DNA of 64,000 nucleotides, taken from contig CBDICG010000002.1 in assembly GCA_965277275.1 (NCBI GenBank), forward strand, positions 558,001-622,000, in the 5' to 3' direction. The position numbers and the translations under genes were made by a program. The notes beneath the pieces are model-generated. The model had not been told where the DNA came from and did not search any database. It worked only from the letters and a program-made list of their open reading frames with translations. Of the stretch, positions 1-8,641 are shown one piece after another. Source of the stretch: HLUCCA09 sp965277275 (lineage in GTDB: Bacteria > Pseudomonadota > Alphaproteobacteria > Rhodobacterales > Rhodobacteraceae). Each line of letters begins with the position of its first letter. The first letter of the stretch is position 1.

Positions 1-1
1 C

Positions 2-412
2 ATCGCGACCGATACGCTTTGCCCGATCTGCAGCTCCGAAAAGCGGGCAACCGGCGTGCTATGCATCGTCGAGGACGTGGCGGACCTGTGGGCAATGGAA
101 CGCGGCGGTGCCTTTTCCGGGCGCTACCACGTCTTGGGCGGCACGCTCTCGGCGCTCGATTCGATCGGGCCCGAGGAGCTGGGGATCCCGCGTCTCGCGG
201 CACGCGTGCGCAGCGAGGCTATCGCCGAGGTCATCCTCGCGCTGAGCGCAACGGTCGATGGCCAGACCACCGCGCACTACATCGCTGATGCGCTCGAAGG
301 CCTCGGCGCGCAAGTGACCTCGCTCGCCCAGGGAGTACCCGTGGGCGGCGAGCTCGACTATCTGGATGACGGAACGATTTCCGCCGCGCTCAAGGCCCGC
401 AAGGCACTCTGA
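2..412 (+). CDS. recR: Recombination protein RecR, C-terminal part (5' end outside window)
   Basis: The reading frame is open from the left edge and ends at a TGA, leaving 136 residues. The visible part begins in the RecR zinc finger (CPIC at about residues 7-10). It continues into the Toprim domain with GVLCIVED and the acidic residues typical of RecR, then the GGELDYLD tail motif. RecR works with RecO and RecF to load RecA on gapped DNA in the cytoplasm. In related genomes it usually follows dnaX and a YbaB-family gene, which would lie left of the window. The next gene, trcR, is convergent and only 15 bases away. Identification is firm; the true start cannot be seen. Confidence 0.96.
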   Translation: MATDTLCPICSSEKRATGVLCIVEDVADLWAMERGGAFSGRYHVLGGTLSALDSIGPEELGIPRLAARVRSEAIAEVILALSATVDGQTTAHYIADALEGLGAQVTSLAQGVPVGGELDYLDDGTISAALKARKAL

Positions 413-427
413 GCGCCGGGAACAGCC

Positions 428-1198
428 TCAGCGGCTGTCTTCGCCTTCTTCGTCTTCGTCCTCGTCCGGGGCATCCGGGAGGTTGAAGAAGCTGTCGGCA
501 TCCACCGGGCCCTTCGACCTCGAGCCGTCCGAGCTGCTGTCATCGCCAGAGAGCGTAAACGTCTCGAGCCCTGCGATAGAGGCAGGAATGCGCGGCTCCG
601 GATCGTCCGACAGCGACGTCTCGGTCGACACCAGCTTGCGCCGCTCGTCGTCCGACATCGCGGTGCCCTCGGCTGCACGGCGCGCATTCGCCTTCTGTAC
701 CGCGGCATCAAGCTCGGACTGCTTGCACAGGCCCAGCGCCACCGGGTCGATCGGCTGGATATTCTGGATGTTCCAGTGCGTGCGTTCACGGATCGACTGG
801 ATCGTGGGCTTGGTCGTACCAACAAGCTTGCTGATCTGGCCGTCCGTCAGCTCGGGGTGGAATTTCACCAGCCAGAGGATCGACGCCGGGCGGTCCTGCC
901 GCTTGGAGAGCGGGGTGTAGCGCGGGCCACGGCGCTTTTCCTCGCCCACGGCGGCGGCGTTGAACTTGAGCTTGAGGTTGTACTTCGTATCCTTCTCGCC
1001 CTTGTCGATCTCGGATTGCTCCAGCTGGTTGTTGGCGATCGGGTCGAACCCCTTCACACCTGCCGCCACGTCGCCGTCCGCGATCCCTTGCACCTCCAGC
1101 TCGTGCAACCCGCAGAAGGCCGCGATCTGGCGGAAGCTCAGAGTGGTGTTGTCGACGAGCCAAACGGCGGTCGCCTTGGCCATCAGCGGCTTGTTCAT
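428..1198 (-). CDS. trcR: TrcR/DUF1013 family cell-cycle transcriptional regulator
   Basis: The product is about 256 residues. It starts MNKPLMAKATAVWLVDN and matches the alphaproteobacterial DUF1013/TrcR family as I recall it. Two helix-turn-helix-like stretches are visible: TLSFRQIAAFCGLHELEV near residues 20-40 and LTDGQISKLVGTTKPTIQSI near the middle. The last 60 residues are a low-complexity acidic tail ending in a run of Asp/Glu. The frame is open further upstream, but the ATG at 1198 is preceded by a purine-rich AGGAGAGAGTT and begins the conserved part. The family is linked to cell-cycle gene control. I am sure of the family and less sure of the function in this organism. Confidence 0.85.
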   Translation of the reverse strand: MNKPLMAKATAVWLVDNTTLSFRQIAAFCGLHELEVQGIADGDVAAGVKGFDPIANNQLEQSEIDKGEKDTKYNLKLKFNAAAVGEEKRRGPRYTPLSKRQDRPASILWLVKFHPELTDGQISKLVGTTKPTIQSIRERTHWNIQNIQPIDPVALGLCKQSELDAAVQKANARRAAEGTAMSDDERRKLVSTETSLSDDPEPRIPASIAGLETFTLSGDDSSSDGSRSKGPVDADSFFNLPDAPDEDEDEEGEDSR

Positions 1199-1331
1199 AA
1201 CTCTCTCCTTCATGTGCAGCGCACGCTCTCGCAAGGGCCTTTGGGCGGCCTGCAGGCTCGGGGCGCTGCAACTCCTCGTTTTCGGGGATTGCGCACGATA
1301 TAGAAGGCCCGAGTCGAAAAGGGAAGAGGAT

Positions 1332-1982
1332 ATGGGGCAATCGAGTCGTTGGAGCTTCGCGGCAATCGTTACCGCATGCATGGCCCTGCCCGCCATCGCG
1401 GTGGGCGACCGTGAAGGCGCGTTCGACTACTATGTCATGGCCCTGTCGTGGTCGCCCTCATGGTGCGACCTGGAGGGCCACGCCCGGGGCGCCGCGCAAT
1501 GCGATTCCGAGGCCGATACCGGCTGGATTCTCCACGGGCTCTGGCCGCAATACGAACGTGGCTGGCCCTCGGATTGCCCGTCTTCACAGCCCGACCCCTC
1601 CCGTCGGATGACCGGCGCCATGGCGGACATCATGGGCTCGGGCGGCCTTGCCTGGTACCAGTGGAAAAAGCACGGGCGCTGCGCAGGCCTGCATCCGAGG
1701 GATTACTTTGCCCTTGCGCGCGAGGCGTTCGACGCGGTTGTGAAGCCCCCGGTCTTCCGTCGGCTGGAGGAAGACGTCCGCGTCCCCGCCTCGGTCGTCG
1801 AGGAAGCGTGGCTGGAATCAAATCCGGCGCTGAAGCCGGACATGCTGACGGTCACCTGCCGCGATGGCTACGTACAAGAGGTGCGGCTGTGCCTGAGCAA
1901 AGGGCTTGTTCCGCGCTATTGTGGAAGTGACGTGGTGCGCGATTGCACGTTGGATCGGGCGCTTTTGCCCGCGATCGAATGA
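1332..1982 (+). CDS. Ribonuclease T2 family protein, secreted
   Basis: The 216-residue product has an N-terminal signal peptide (hydrophobic residues about 8-23). It carries the first T2 active-site box, WILHGLWPQ, with the catalytic His near residue 68. The second box reads WYQWKKHGRC around residues 109-117. Its His114 and Lys113 are present, but the canonical HE pair four to five residues earlier (HEWxKHGTC) is YQ. Several Cys residues fit periplasmic disulfides. T2 enzymes cleave single-stranded RNA non-specifically through a 2',3'-cyclic phosphate. The stop is followed within 7 bases by the UDG start, so the two may be co-transcribed. Family is certain; full activity is open because of the altered box. 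Confidence 0.88.
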   Translation: MGQSSRWSFAAIVTACMALPAIAVGDREGAFDYYVMALSWSPSWCDLEGHARGAAQCDSEADTGWILHGLWPQYERGWPSDCPSSQPDPSRRMTGAMADIMGSGGLAWYQWKKHGRCAGLHPRDYFALAREAFDAVVKPPVFRRLEEDVRVPASVVEEAWLESNPALKPDMLTVTCRDGYVQEVRLCLSKGLVPRYCGSDVVRDCTLDRALLPAIE

Positions 1983-1989
1983 GGACCAC

Positions 1990-2811
1990 ATGCTGACCCG
2001 GGAGGCCCTGCTCGATGCACTCGCCTGGCAGATCGAGCTTGGTGCTGTCGATGCTATCGCCGAGCACCCGATTGACCGCTACGCGCTGCCGGACAGCGCT
2101 CCTTCAGCCAAGACAATCCCGAATCCACTTGCACAAATCGAACATTCTTCTGGCTTGGCGCCAGCCGTAGCACCTCAGAACGCACTGAAACCGGACATTG
2201 ACCCGGTTGCGGAGGCAAAAGCGGCGGCCGAGGCGGCCAACAACCTCGACGCCCTGCGCGAGGCTCTCGCCAACTTCGAGCATTGCGCCCTGAAGCAGGG
2301 CGCGCGCCAGCTCGTTTTCGCGGACGGCACACCGGGTTCCCGCGTGATGATCATCGGCGAGGCGCCGGGGCGGGACGAAGACCAGCAGGGCAAGCCTTTC
2401 GTGGGTCGGGCCGGACAGCTGCTCGACCGGATGTTGGCCGCGATCGGCCTGTCCCGTACCGGCAGCACTCCGGGCGCCTCCGTCTACATCACGAACATTC
2501 TGCCGTGGCGTCCGCCGCAGAACCGGGACCCGAAGCCGGACGAAATCGCAATGATGAAACCCTTCGTTGCCCGTCACGTCGCCCTCGCGCAGCCCGATGT
2601 GCTGATCGCGATGGGCAACATTTCCTGCCATGCGCTGCTCGGAAAGCGTGGGATCACGCGGCTTCGCGGCGGCTGGACAGAGGCGCTTGAGCGCCCTTGC
2701 CTACCGATGTTTCATCCGGCCTACCTTTTGCGCCAACCCTCGGCCAAGCGCGAGGCGTGGCAGGATTTGCTCACCCTCGCCGCGTTTCTCGAAGACGGAA
2801 CGCATGGCTGA
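1990..2811 (+). CDS. Uracil-DNA glycosylase, family 4-like (Fe-S type)
   Basis: The 273-residue protein removes uracil from DNA in base-excision repair. The C-terminal two thirds carry the family signatures GEAPGRDEDQQGKPFVG, NILPWRPPQNRDPKP and the HPAYLLRQP motif. About 90 variable, Ala-rich residues precede the domain. Family 4 enzymes usually have a CxLC pair at the domain start, but here it reads CALK, so only one of the two N-terminal cluster cysteines is present. Two later Cys (SCHAL, RPCLP) remain. I recall the CALK form from other alphaproteobacteria. The ATG at 1990 is the first in-frame start after the RNase gene. Confidence 0.93.
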   Translation: MLTREALLDALAWQIELGAVDAIAEHPIDRYALPDSAPSAKTIPNPLAQIEHSSGLAPAVAPQNALKPDIDPVAEAKAAAEAANNLDALREALANFEHCALKQGARQLVFADGTPGSRVMIIGEAPGRDEDQQGKPFVGRAGQLLDRMLAAIGLSRTGSTPGASVYITNILPWRPPQNRDPKPDEIAMMKPFVARHVALAQPDVLIAMGNISCHALLGKRGITRLRGGWTEALERPCLPMFHPAYLLRQPSAKREAWQDLLTLAAFLEDGTHG

Positions 2812-2821
2812 CGCGCGTCAG
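2808..2821. terminator. 14-bp perfect palindrome at the UDG stop codon
   Basis: CTGACGCGCGTCAG is self-complementary and overlaps the UDG TGA. It could form a short stem in the transcript. No T-tract follows, so it is at best a weak or factor-dependent terminator. Confidence 0.3.
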
Positions 2822-2976
2822 GCGCAAACGCGAGGTGCGCCAGCGGCGCCCGAACGCTCCTGCGCCACAGGGGATTGCGAAATCCCCCGATCCCCTTATC
2901 TCTCGCCAACCTGCCACGCGGCCCGTACGGCAGCGCGTGTGACAGCTCCGACGTATCGGTCATCCCAGGAGGGCCC

Positions 2977-3516
2977 ATGAAACTCGACGAGACCCGCCCC
3001 TTCGTCCCGGCCCGCATTGCCCTCCTGACCGTGTCGGATACGCGCACGCCGGAGGATGACCGCTCGGGCAACACGCTTGCCGCGCGCGTCGAAGAGGCCG
3101 GCCATACCCTTGCCATCCGCGCCATCGTGCAGGACGAGCGCCCGACAATTGCCCAGCAGCTGCGAGACTGGATCGCAGATCCGGGCATCGACGTCGTGAT
3201 CTCGACAGGCGGCACCGGGCTCACGGGGCGCGATGTGACCGTCGAGGCCCATCGGGATGTCTACGAAAAGGAGATCGACGCGTTCGGCACGCTCTTTACG
3301 ATGATCTCCGTGCAGAAGATCGGCACATCGGCAATCCAATCCCGAGCCTGCGGAGGGGTCGCCGGTGGCACGTATCTCTTCGCCCTGCCGGGCTCGCCTT
3401 CGGCGTGCCGCGATGGGTGGGACGAGATCCTCGCGCCGCAGCTCGACTATAGGCACCGGCCCTGCAACTTCATCGAGATCATGCCACGGCTCGACGAACA
3501 CTTGCGGCGCAAATAG
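2977..3516 (+). CDS. moaB: Molybdenum cofactor biosynthesis protein B (MPT adenylyltransferase)
   Basis: The 179-residue MoaB/MogA-fold protein shows the MPT-binding signature STGGTGLTGRDVT at about residues 71-83 and the ALPGSPSACRDGW motif near the C-terminus. In this family it adenylylates molybdopterin before metal insertion. The ATG at 2977 is preceded by CAGGAGGGCCC, a good ribosome binding site. The upstream 165 bases hold no gene. moaD and moaE lie about 8 kb away on the other strand, so molybdopterin genes are split within this window. Confidence 0.95.
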   Translation: MKLDETRPFVPARIALLTVSDTRTPEDDRSGNTLAARVEEAGHTLAIRAIVQDERPTIAQQLRDWIADPGIDVVISTGGTGLTGRDVTVEAHRDVYEKEIDAFGTLFTMISVQKIGTSAIQSRACGGVAGGTYLFALPGSPSACRDGWDEILAPQLDYRHRPCNFIEIMPRLDEHLRRK

Positions 3517-3665
3517 AGCCCGGCTCGGGCCGCCGCGCGCGAAGTCACAGAAAACTCCGACGGAACCGCGTGGTTCACGCGTTCAATAGGTAACGCGCGG
3601 GTTGCTTTGCAGTGGCCCGCAAAGAACCTAGATATAAACCAGCCACCGCCCAAGAAGGCCAAGCC

Positions 3666-5141
3666 ATGCAATTCCTCCGCCGCTCGCTGACCGGGCTGTT
3701 CCTTCTGTCGCTGACGTTGGGCTTGATCGCGTGGGCGGGAAGCATCGTCTTTGGAGCCGTGCAGGACAGGATGGCGCGCGACGTGGTCGAGCGGCCAGCG
3801 CGCGAACGCGTCATGGCCGTCAACACCGTCCGGATCGAGAGCGAGACGATAGCCCCGGTGATGACGGTCTTCGGCCAGGTGCAGAGCCGCCGGTCGCTGG
3901 AGGTGCGCGCAGCGGCGTCGGGGCGCGTCGTAGCACTGGCCGCAAACTTCGAGGACGGGGCCGAGGTCAGCGCCGGGCAGCTCCTCGCACGGATCGACCC
4001 GACGGACGCCGAGTCTGCTCTGGCCGTCGCGCAAACCGGACTTGCCGAGGCGGACGCCCAGCTCCGCGATGCCGAGCGGGCCCTGGCACTTGCCCGAGAC
4101 GAGCTCAGCGCGGCACGCGCGCAGGCAGAGCTGCGGTCCCGCGCATTCGAGCGACAGCGCGATCTGGCGGAGCGCGGCGTTGGCACGGCAGCGGCTGTCG
4201 AGACAGCCGAGCTTGCCCAGAGTGCATCGGAACAATCCGTCCTGACGCGGCGTATCGCGGAAGCCACCGCAGAGAGCAGGGTCGACCAGGGTCGGAACGC
4301 GGTCGCGCGCGCGCGCATCGCGTTGGCCAACGCAGAGCGGGACCTGACCGATACAGAGATCCGCGCGGCCTTCGCGGGGACGCTTGCCGACGTTTCTCTT
4401 ACCGAGGGGGGGCTTGTCAGCCTGAACGAGCAAATCGCGACCCTGATCGATCCGACGTCGCTGGAGGTCGCGTTCCGCGTTTCGACCGCGCAATATGCCC
4501 GCCTGATCGATAACGAGGGCTCGATCCTGTCCGCCCCCGTTCGCATCACCCTCGACGTCCTCGGGCTGGATCTGGAGGCCGAGGGGCAGCTGACCCGCGT
4601 CGGTGCCGCTGTCGGTGAGGGCGAAACGGGCCGGCGCCTCTTTGCGGGGCTCAACAGTTTTGCCGGGTTCCGCCCTGGCGATTTCGTTTCCGTCCATGTC
4701 GAAGAGCCGCCCCTGACCGAGGTCGCCCGGCTGCCCGCAACCGCCGTCGACGCTTCTGGCACGGTGCTGCGCATCGGCGCCGAGGACAGGCTGGTGAGTG
4801 CGGAGGCTCCGATCCTGAGGCGCCAGGGGGATTTCGTTTTGATCCCGGCGCAGGCGCTTGCCGGGATGCGGGTCGTGGCCGAGCGTACGCCGCTGGTGGG
4901 TCCGGGCATCAAGGTGCGCGATATGACCACCGAGCGAGAGACGCCGCAGGAGAACGGCGCGGAAACGGCCGCTGCCGAGACCATCGTGCTGACGCCGGAG
5001 CGCCGCGCCGCGCTGATCGCCCGGGTCGAGGCCAATACGCGCATGCCGGAAGAGGCGCGTGCAAGGGTGCTGGCGCAATTGGCGCAGGATCGCGTGCCGG
5101 CCCGGCTTGTGGCACGGATCGAGGCGCGCTCGGGTGGGTAG
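3666..5141 (+). CDS. RND efflux periplasmic adaptor (membrane fusion protein)
   Basis: The 491-residue protein has an N-terminal signal-anchor (residues about 6-28), a biotinyl-lipoyl-like domain with VRAAASGRV and GQLLARIDP, and a long alpha-helical hairpin (about residues 125-215). A beta-barrel region follows. It ends in an atypical 55-residue Arg/Ala-rich helical tail after ETIVLTPERR. Adaptors bridge the inner-membrane pump and the outer-membrane channel. The stop is 3 bases before the start of the RND permease, so the two are one operon. No outer-membrane channel gene is adjacent. Substrate is unknown. A GTG 54 bases upstream is a less likely start. Confidence 0.92.
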   Translation: MQFLRRSLTGLFLLSLTLGLIAWAGSIVFGAVQDRMARDVVERPARERVMAVNTVRIESETIAPVMTVFGQVQSRRSLEVRAAASGRVVALAANFEDGAEVSAGQLLARIDPTDAESALAVAQTGLAEADAQLRDAERALALARDELSAARAQAELRSRAFERQRDLAERGVGTAAAVETAELAQSASEQSVLTRRIAEATAESRVDQGRNAVARARIALANAERDLTDTEIRAAFAGTLADVSLTEGGLVSLNEQIATLIDPTSLEVAFRVSTAQYARLIDNEGSILSAPVRITLDVLGLDLEAEGQLTRVGAAVGEGETGRRLFAGLNSFAGFRPGDFVSVHVEEPPLTEVARLPATAVDASGTVLRIGAEDRLVSAEAPILRRQGDFVLIPAQALAGMRVVAERTPLVGPGIKVRDMTTERETPQENGAETAAAETIVLTPERRAALIARVEANTRMPEEARARVLAQLAQDRVPARLVARIEARSGG

Positions 5142-5144
5142 AAC

Positions 5145-8100
5145 ATGGCCAGCATGACAGAGCGTACCGGTGGGGTGATCTCTTACTTCACCCGCCACAG
5201 GACGGCTGCAAACCTGCTCCTTGTTGTGCTGCTTGCAAGCGGCCTCGCGGCGTTTCCGCAGATGCGCGCGCAATTCTTCCCGGATGTCATCCTGAGCACG
5301 GCGGATGTGGACATTGAGTGGGAAGGCGCAGGCGCGGAAGACATCGACAACGGCATTATCGAGCTCCTGATCCCCACCTTGCTGGCGATTGACGGGGTCG
5401 AAAGCTCGACGAGCCGCTCGCGGGACGGGCGGGGCGAGATCGAGCTTCAGTTCGAGCCGAACTACGACATGCAGCGCGCTGTCGAAGAGATGCAGATCGC
5501 CGTCGACAGCGTGACGAACCTTCCCGACGGCGCCGAAGACCCAGTTGTCAGCCGCGATGTCTGGCGCGACCGGGTGACCGACGTCGTGCTCACCGGCCCT
5601 GTCGCCGTGGAGCAGCTTGCCCGTTTCGCGGATGAGTTTGCCGTGCGTCTCTTTGCCGACGGTGTCACGCGCACGACCCTGCGCGGCATCGCGGCCCCCC
5701 AGATCATCGTCGAGGTCCCGACGGCATCGCTTCTGCGCCACGATGTAACCATGGCAGAGATCGCGCAAGCGATCTCCGAGGAGGCAGAGACCAACCCCGC
5801 CGGAGACGTGAGCGGCGCGAATGCCCGTGTGCGCACGGGGCAGGCGAAGCGCGACCCGGACGCCATTGCCGGGATCGTCCTGCGGACAGGCGCCGATGGC
5901 GCGCAGCTCACCATCGGGGATGTCGCGCAGATCTACACGGAGGGCGTGGCCCGCGAGCGCGGCTATTTCGTCGGAGAGAACGCGGCGATCTCGATGCGGG
6001 TCGACCGCTCCGCGCAGGGCGACGCGCTCGACATCCAGGCCACCGTGGAAGAGGTCGCGGCCGAGTTCGTCACGGGGTTACCCGAAGGCGTGACCATCGA
6101 CCTCATCCGGACCCGTTCGGAAGCGATCTCGGGCCGGCTCGGCACGTTGATGGAGAACGCCGCCCTCGGCCTTGTTCTGGTTGTGAGCCTTCTCTTTCTG
6201 TTCCTGAACGCGCGCACCGCCTTTTGGGTCGCGGCGGGCATTCCCGTGGCCCTGCTGGCGGCGATTGCGCTGATGTGGGTCGCCGGGCTGACGATCAACA
6301 TGATCTCGCTCTTCGCGCTGCTGATCACTCTCGGCATTGTCGTCGACGACGCCATCGTCGTCGGCGAGCACGCGGATTTTCGGGCCCGCAAGCTCGGCGA
6401 ATCCCCTCCCGTTGCGGCGGAACGCGCGGCGCGCCGGATGGCTGGCCCTGTCTTTTCGGCGACGATCACGACGGTCATCGCCTTTGCCGGGCTGACGGTG
6501 ATCGAGGGCCGGTTCGGTGAGCTCATTGCCGACATCCCCTTCACCGTCATCGTCGTGCTGATCGCCTCCCTCGTGGAATGCTTCCTAATTTTGCCGAACC
6601 ACATGGCGCATTCGCTCGCCGCCGCACAGAAGGATGCCTGGTACGATTGGCCATCCCGGCAGGTCAACAAGGGGTTCGATTGGGTCCGGGATCGCCTCTT
6701 CCGCCCGTTCATGCGGCTGGTGATCCGGGCCCGCTATCCTGTCATTGGGGCCCTCTTCGTGCTGCTGGCCAGCCAGATCGCCCTCGTGATCAGCGGCGAG
6801 GTGCAATGGCGGTTCTTCTCCGGTCCGGAGGAGGGATCGGTGTCGGGCAACTTCGCGATGGCCCCGGGTGCGACGCGCGAGGATACGCTGGCTCAGATGC
6901 GCGCGTTGCAACGCGCGGTCGACGATGTCGGCCGGGAGCTCGAGGCGGAGCACGGAACGTTCCCCGTGCTCTACGCTCTGGCCGAGGTGGGCGGCAACAC
7001 GGGCCGGGGCCTCGCGGGCACAGCCGGCAAGGACGCCGACCAGCTCGGCTCGATTGCCGTCGAACTCATCGATCCCGACAACCGTCCCTACACCAGCCGC
7101 GAGTTCATCCGACGCCTGCAAGAAGACGTCGAGCGCCACCCGATGACAGAAACGCTGAGCTTCCGGGGCTGGCGTTCCGGGCCAGGCGGGGACGCTCTGG
7201 ACGTGCAGCTCTTCGGCGCACAGACAGCGACCCTCAAGGCTGCCGCCGAGGATCTCAAGCGCGAGGTCGGTCAGTTCGGCGAGGTCTCGGCCCTCGAAGA
7301 CACGCTCGCCTACGACAAGGAAGAGCTGATCCTCGACCTCACCCCGCAAGGGGCGGCGCTCGGCTTCACCATCGACGCGCTCGGGCGGGTGTTGCGCAAC
7401 CGGCTCGCGGGGATCGAGGCGGCCACGTTCCCCGTGGGGCCCCGCTCCGCCGCGATCCGCGTCGAGCTTCCCGCGGGCGAGCTCACGGCGGACTTTCTCG
7501 ACCGGACCCAGATGCGCACGGCGTCGGGTGCCTATGTCCCCCTGGCGGACATTGTCGAGGTCCAGAGCCGGTCGGGCTTTTCCACGATCAATCGCGAAAA
7601 CGGGCTGCGCGTCGTGTCGGTGACGGGCGATATCGCCGATGAGGACCCCGCGCGCGCCGCAGCAATCATGGAACAACTCGAGGACAGGATTCTACCTGAC
7701 CTCGAAGCAAGGTACGGTATCGGCTGGCGCCTCTCCGGCCTGGCCGAGCAGGAGCAGAGTTTCCTGTCGGACGCGGCACTCGGCTTTGCCTTCTGTCTGC
7801 TGGGAATTTACCTCACGCTGGCATGGGTTTTCGCTTCTTGGGCACGGCCACTGTTGATCATGGCCGTGATCCCGTTCGGCCTGATCGGGACGATCTGGGG
7901 TCACGCGCTCTGGGGGCTTCCTTTGTCGATGTTCACGGTGGTGGGGCTGATCGGGATGTCCGGCATCATCATCAACGATTCGATCGTGCTTGTGACCACG
8001 GTCGACGAATACTCTGAATCGCGCGGTCTCTTTCCCGCGATCGTCGACGGCGCAGCGGACAGGCTGCGCCCTGTCCTGCTGACAACACTCACGACGGTGT

Positions 8101-8609
8101 TCGGCCTCGCGCCGCTGCTCTTCGAGCCGTCCCGGCAGGCGCAGTTCCTCAAACCCACGGTGATCACACTGGTCTTCGGGCTGGGCTTCGGCATGGTATT
8201 GGTGCTGATGATCGTGCCCGCCCTTCTTGCCATGCAACAGGATATCGCACGACAATTTCAGGGGCTCCGCCGTGCTCTCGCCTTTCCCCGCCAGGCGAGG
8301 GACGTTTCGGTGCTGACCCTGTTCGCTGCCATCGCGAGCGCCGCCACCTTTGCCGCAACGCTCGGGCATGGCCTGCTCGCTGGCGGGCCGTGGCCTCCGG
8401 TTGCAAGCCTGTTTCCGGCCCTGTCCGAGGCTGGCAACCCAGCCCTCTTTCTGACCTTCGGGGCCGCAACCGGGCTCCTGCTTGCCAGCGCGTTCCTGCT
8501 CGGGCTCCTGCTGATGCGCCGCCGTCCCCGGCAAGAGGCCGCCGGGACTGCCTCGATACGCGAGCGCGCCCCTGCGGCAACGATTGATCCCACCGCTCCT
8601 GCACCGTAA
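5145..8609 (+). CDS. RND efflux permease (AcrB/HAE1-like family)
   Basis: The 1154-residue inner-membrane pump has the RND layout: TM1 at residues 15-35, a large periplasmic loop, TM2-6, a second loop and TM7-12. The proton-relay pair is present in TM4 (ITLGIVVDDAIVVGEH). TM10-12 contain GMSGIIINDSIVLVTTVDEY. After the normal end of TM12 there is an extra segment of roughly 100 residues with two further hydrophobic stretches (about residues 1050-1072 and 1095-1125) and a polar tail. It is co-transcribed with the adaptor. The sequence resembles general RND pumps rather than heavy-metal CzcA types. Substrate is unknown. Confidence 0.93.
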   Translation: MASMTERTGGVISYFTRHRTAANLLLVVLLASGLAAFPQMRAQFFPDVILSTADVDIEWEGAGAEDIDNGIIELLIPTLLAIDGVESSTSRSRDGRGEIELQFEPNYDMQRAVEEMQIAVDSVTNLPDGAEDPVVSRDVWRDRVTDVVLTGPVAVEQLARFADEFAVRLFADGVTRTTLRGIAAPQIIVEVPTASLLRHDVTMAEIAQAISEEAETNPAGDVSGANARVRTGQAKRDPDAIAGIVLRTGADGAQLTIGDVAQIYTEGVARERGYFVGENAAISMRVDRSAQGDALDIQATVEEVAAEFVTGLPEGVTIDLIRTRSEAISGRLGTLMENAALGLVLVVSLLFLFLNARTAFWVAAGIPVALLAAIALMWVAGLTINMISLFALLITLGIVVDDAIVVGEHADFRARKLGESPPVAAERAARRMAGPVFSATITTVIAFAGLTVIEGRFGELIADIPFTVIVVLIASLVECFLILPNHMAHSLAAAQKDAWYDWPSRQVNKGFDWVRDRLFRPFMRLVIRARYPVIGALFVLLASQIALVISGEVQWRFFSGPEEGSVSGNFAMAPGATREDTLAQMRALQRAVDDVGRELEAEHGTFPVLYALAEVGGNTGRGLAGTAGKDADQLGSIAVELIDPDNRPYTSREFIRRLQEDVERHPMTETLSFRGWRSGPGGDALDVQLFGAQTATLKAAAEDLKREVGQFGEVSALEDTLAYDKEELILDLTPQGAALGFTIDALGRVLRNRLAGIEAATFPVGPRSAAIRVELPAGELTADFLDRTQMRTASGAYVPLADIVEVQSRSGFSTINRENGLRVVSVTGDIADEDPARAAAIMEQLEDRILPDLEARYGIGWRLSGLAEQEQSFLSDAALGFAFCLLGIYLTLAWVFASWARPLLIMAVIPFGLIGTIWGHALWGLPLSMFTVVGLIGMSGIIINDSIVLVTTVDEYSESRGLFPAIVDGAADRLRPVLLTTLTTVFGLAPLLFEPSRQAQFLKPTVITLVFGLGFGMVLVLMIVPALLAMQQDIARQFQGLRRALAFPRQARDVSVLTLFAAIASAATFAATLGHGLLAGGPWPPVASLFPALSEAGNPALFLTFGAATGLLLASAFLLGLLLMRRRPRQEAAGTASIRERAPAATIDPTAPAP

Positions 8610-8641
8610 GAAGCGCCACTGGTGGAGAAAAGAGAGCGCGA

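Noticed and set aside
3447..5768. A 773-codon minus-strand frame across the RND adaptor
   Set aside because: The plus strand encodes a clear adaptor and pump; the minus frame has no family resemblance and biased composition.
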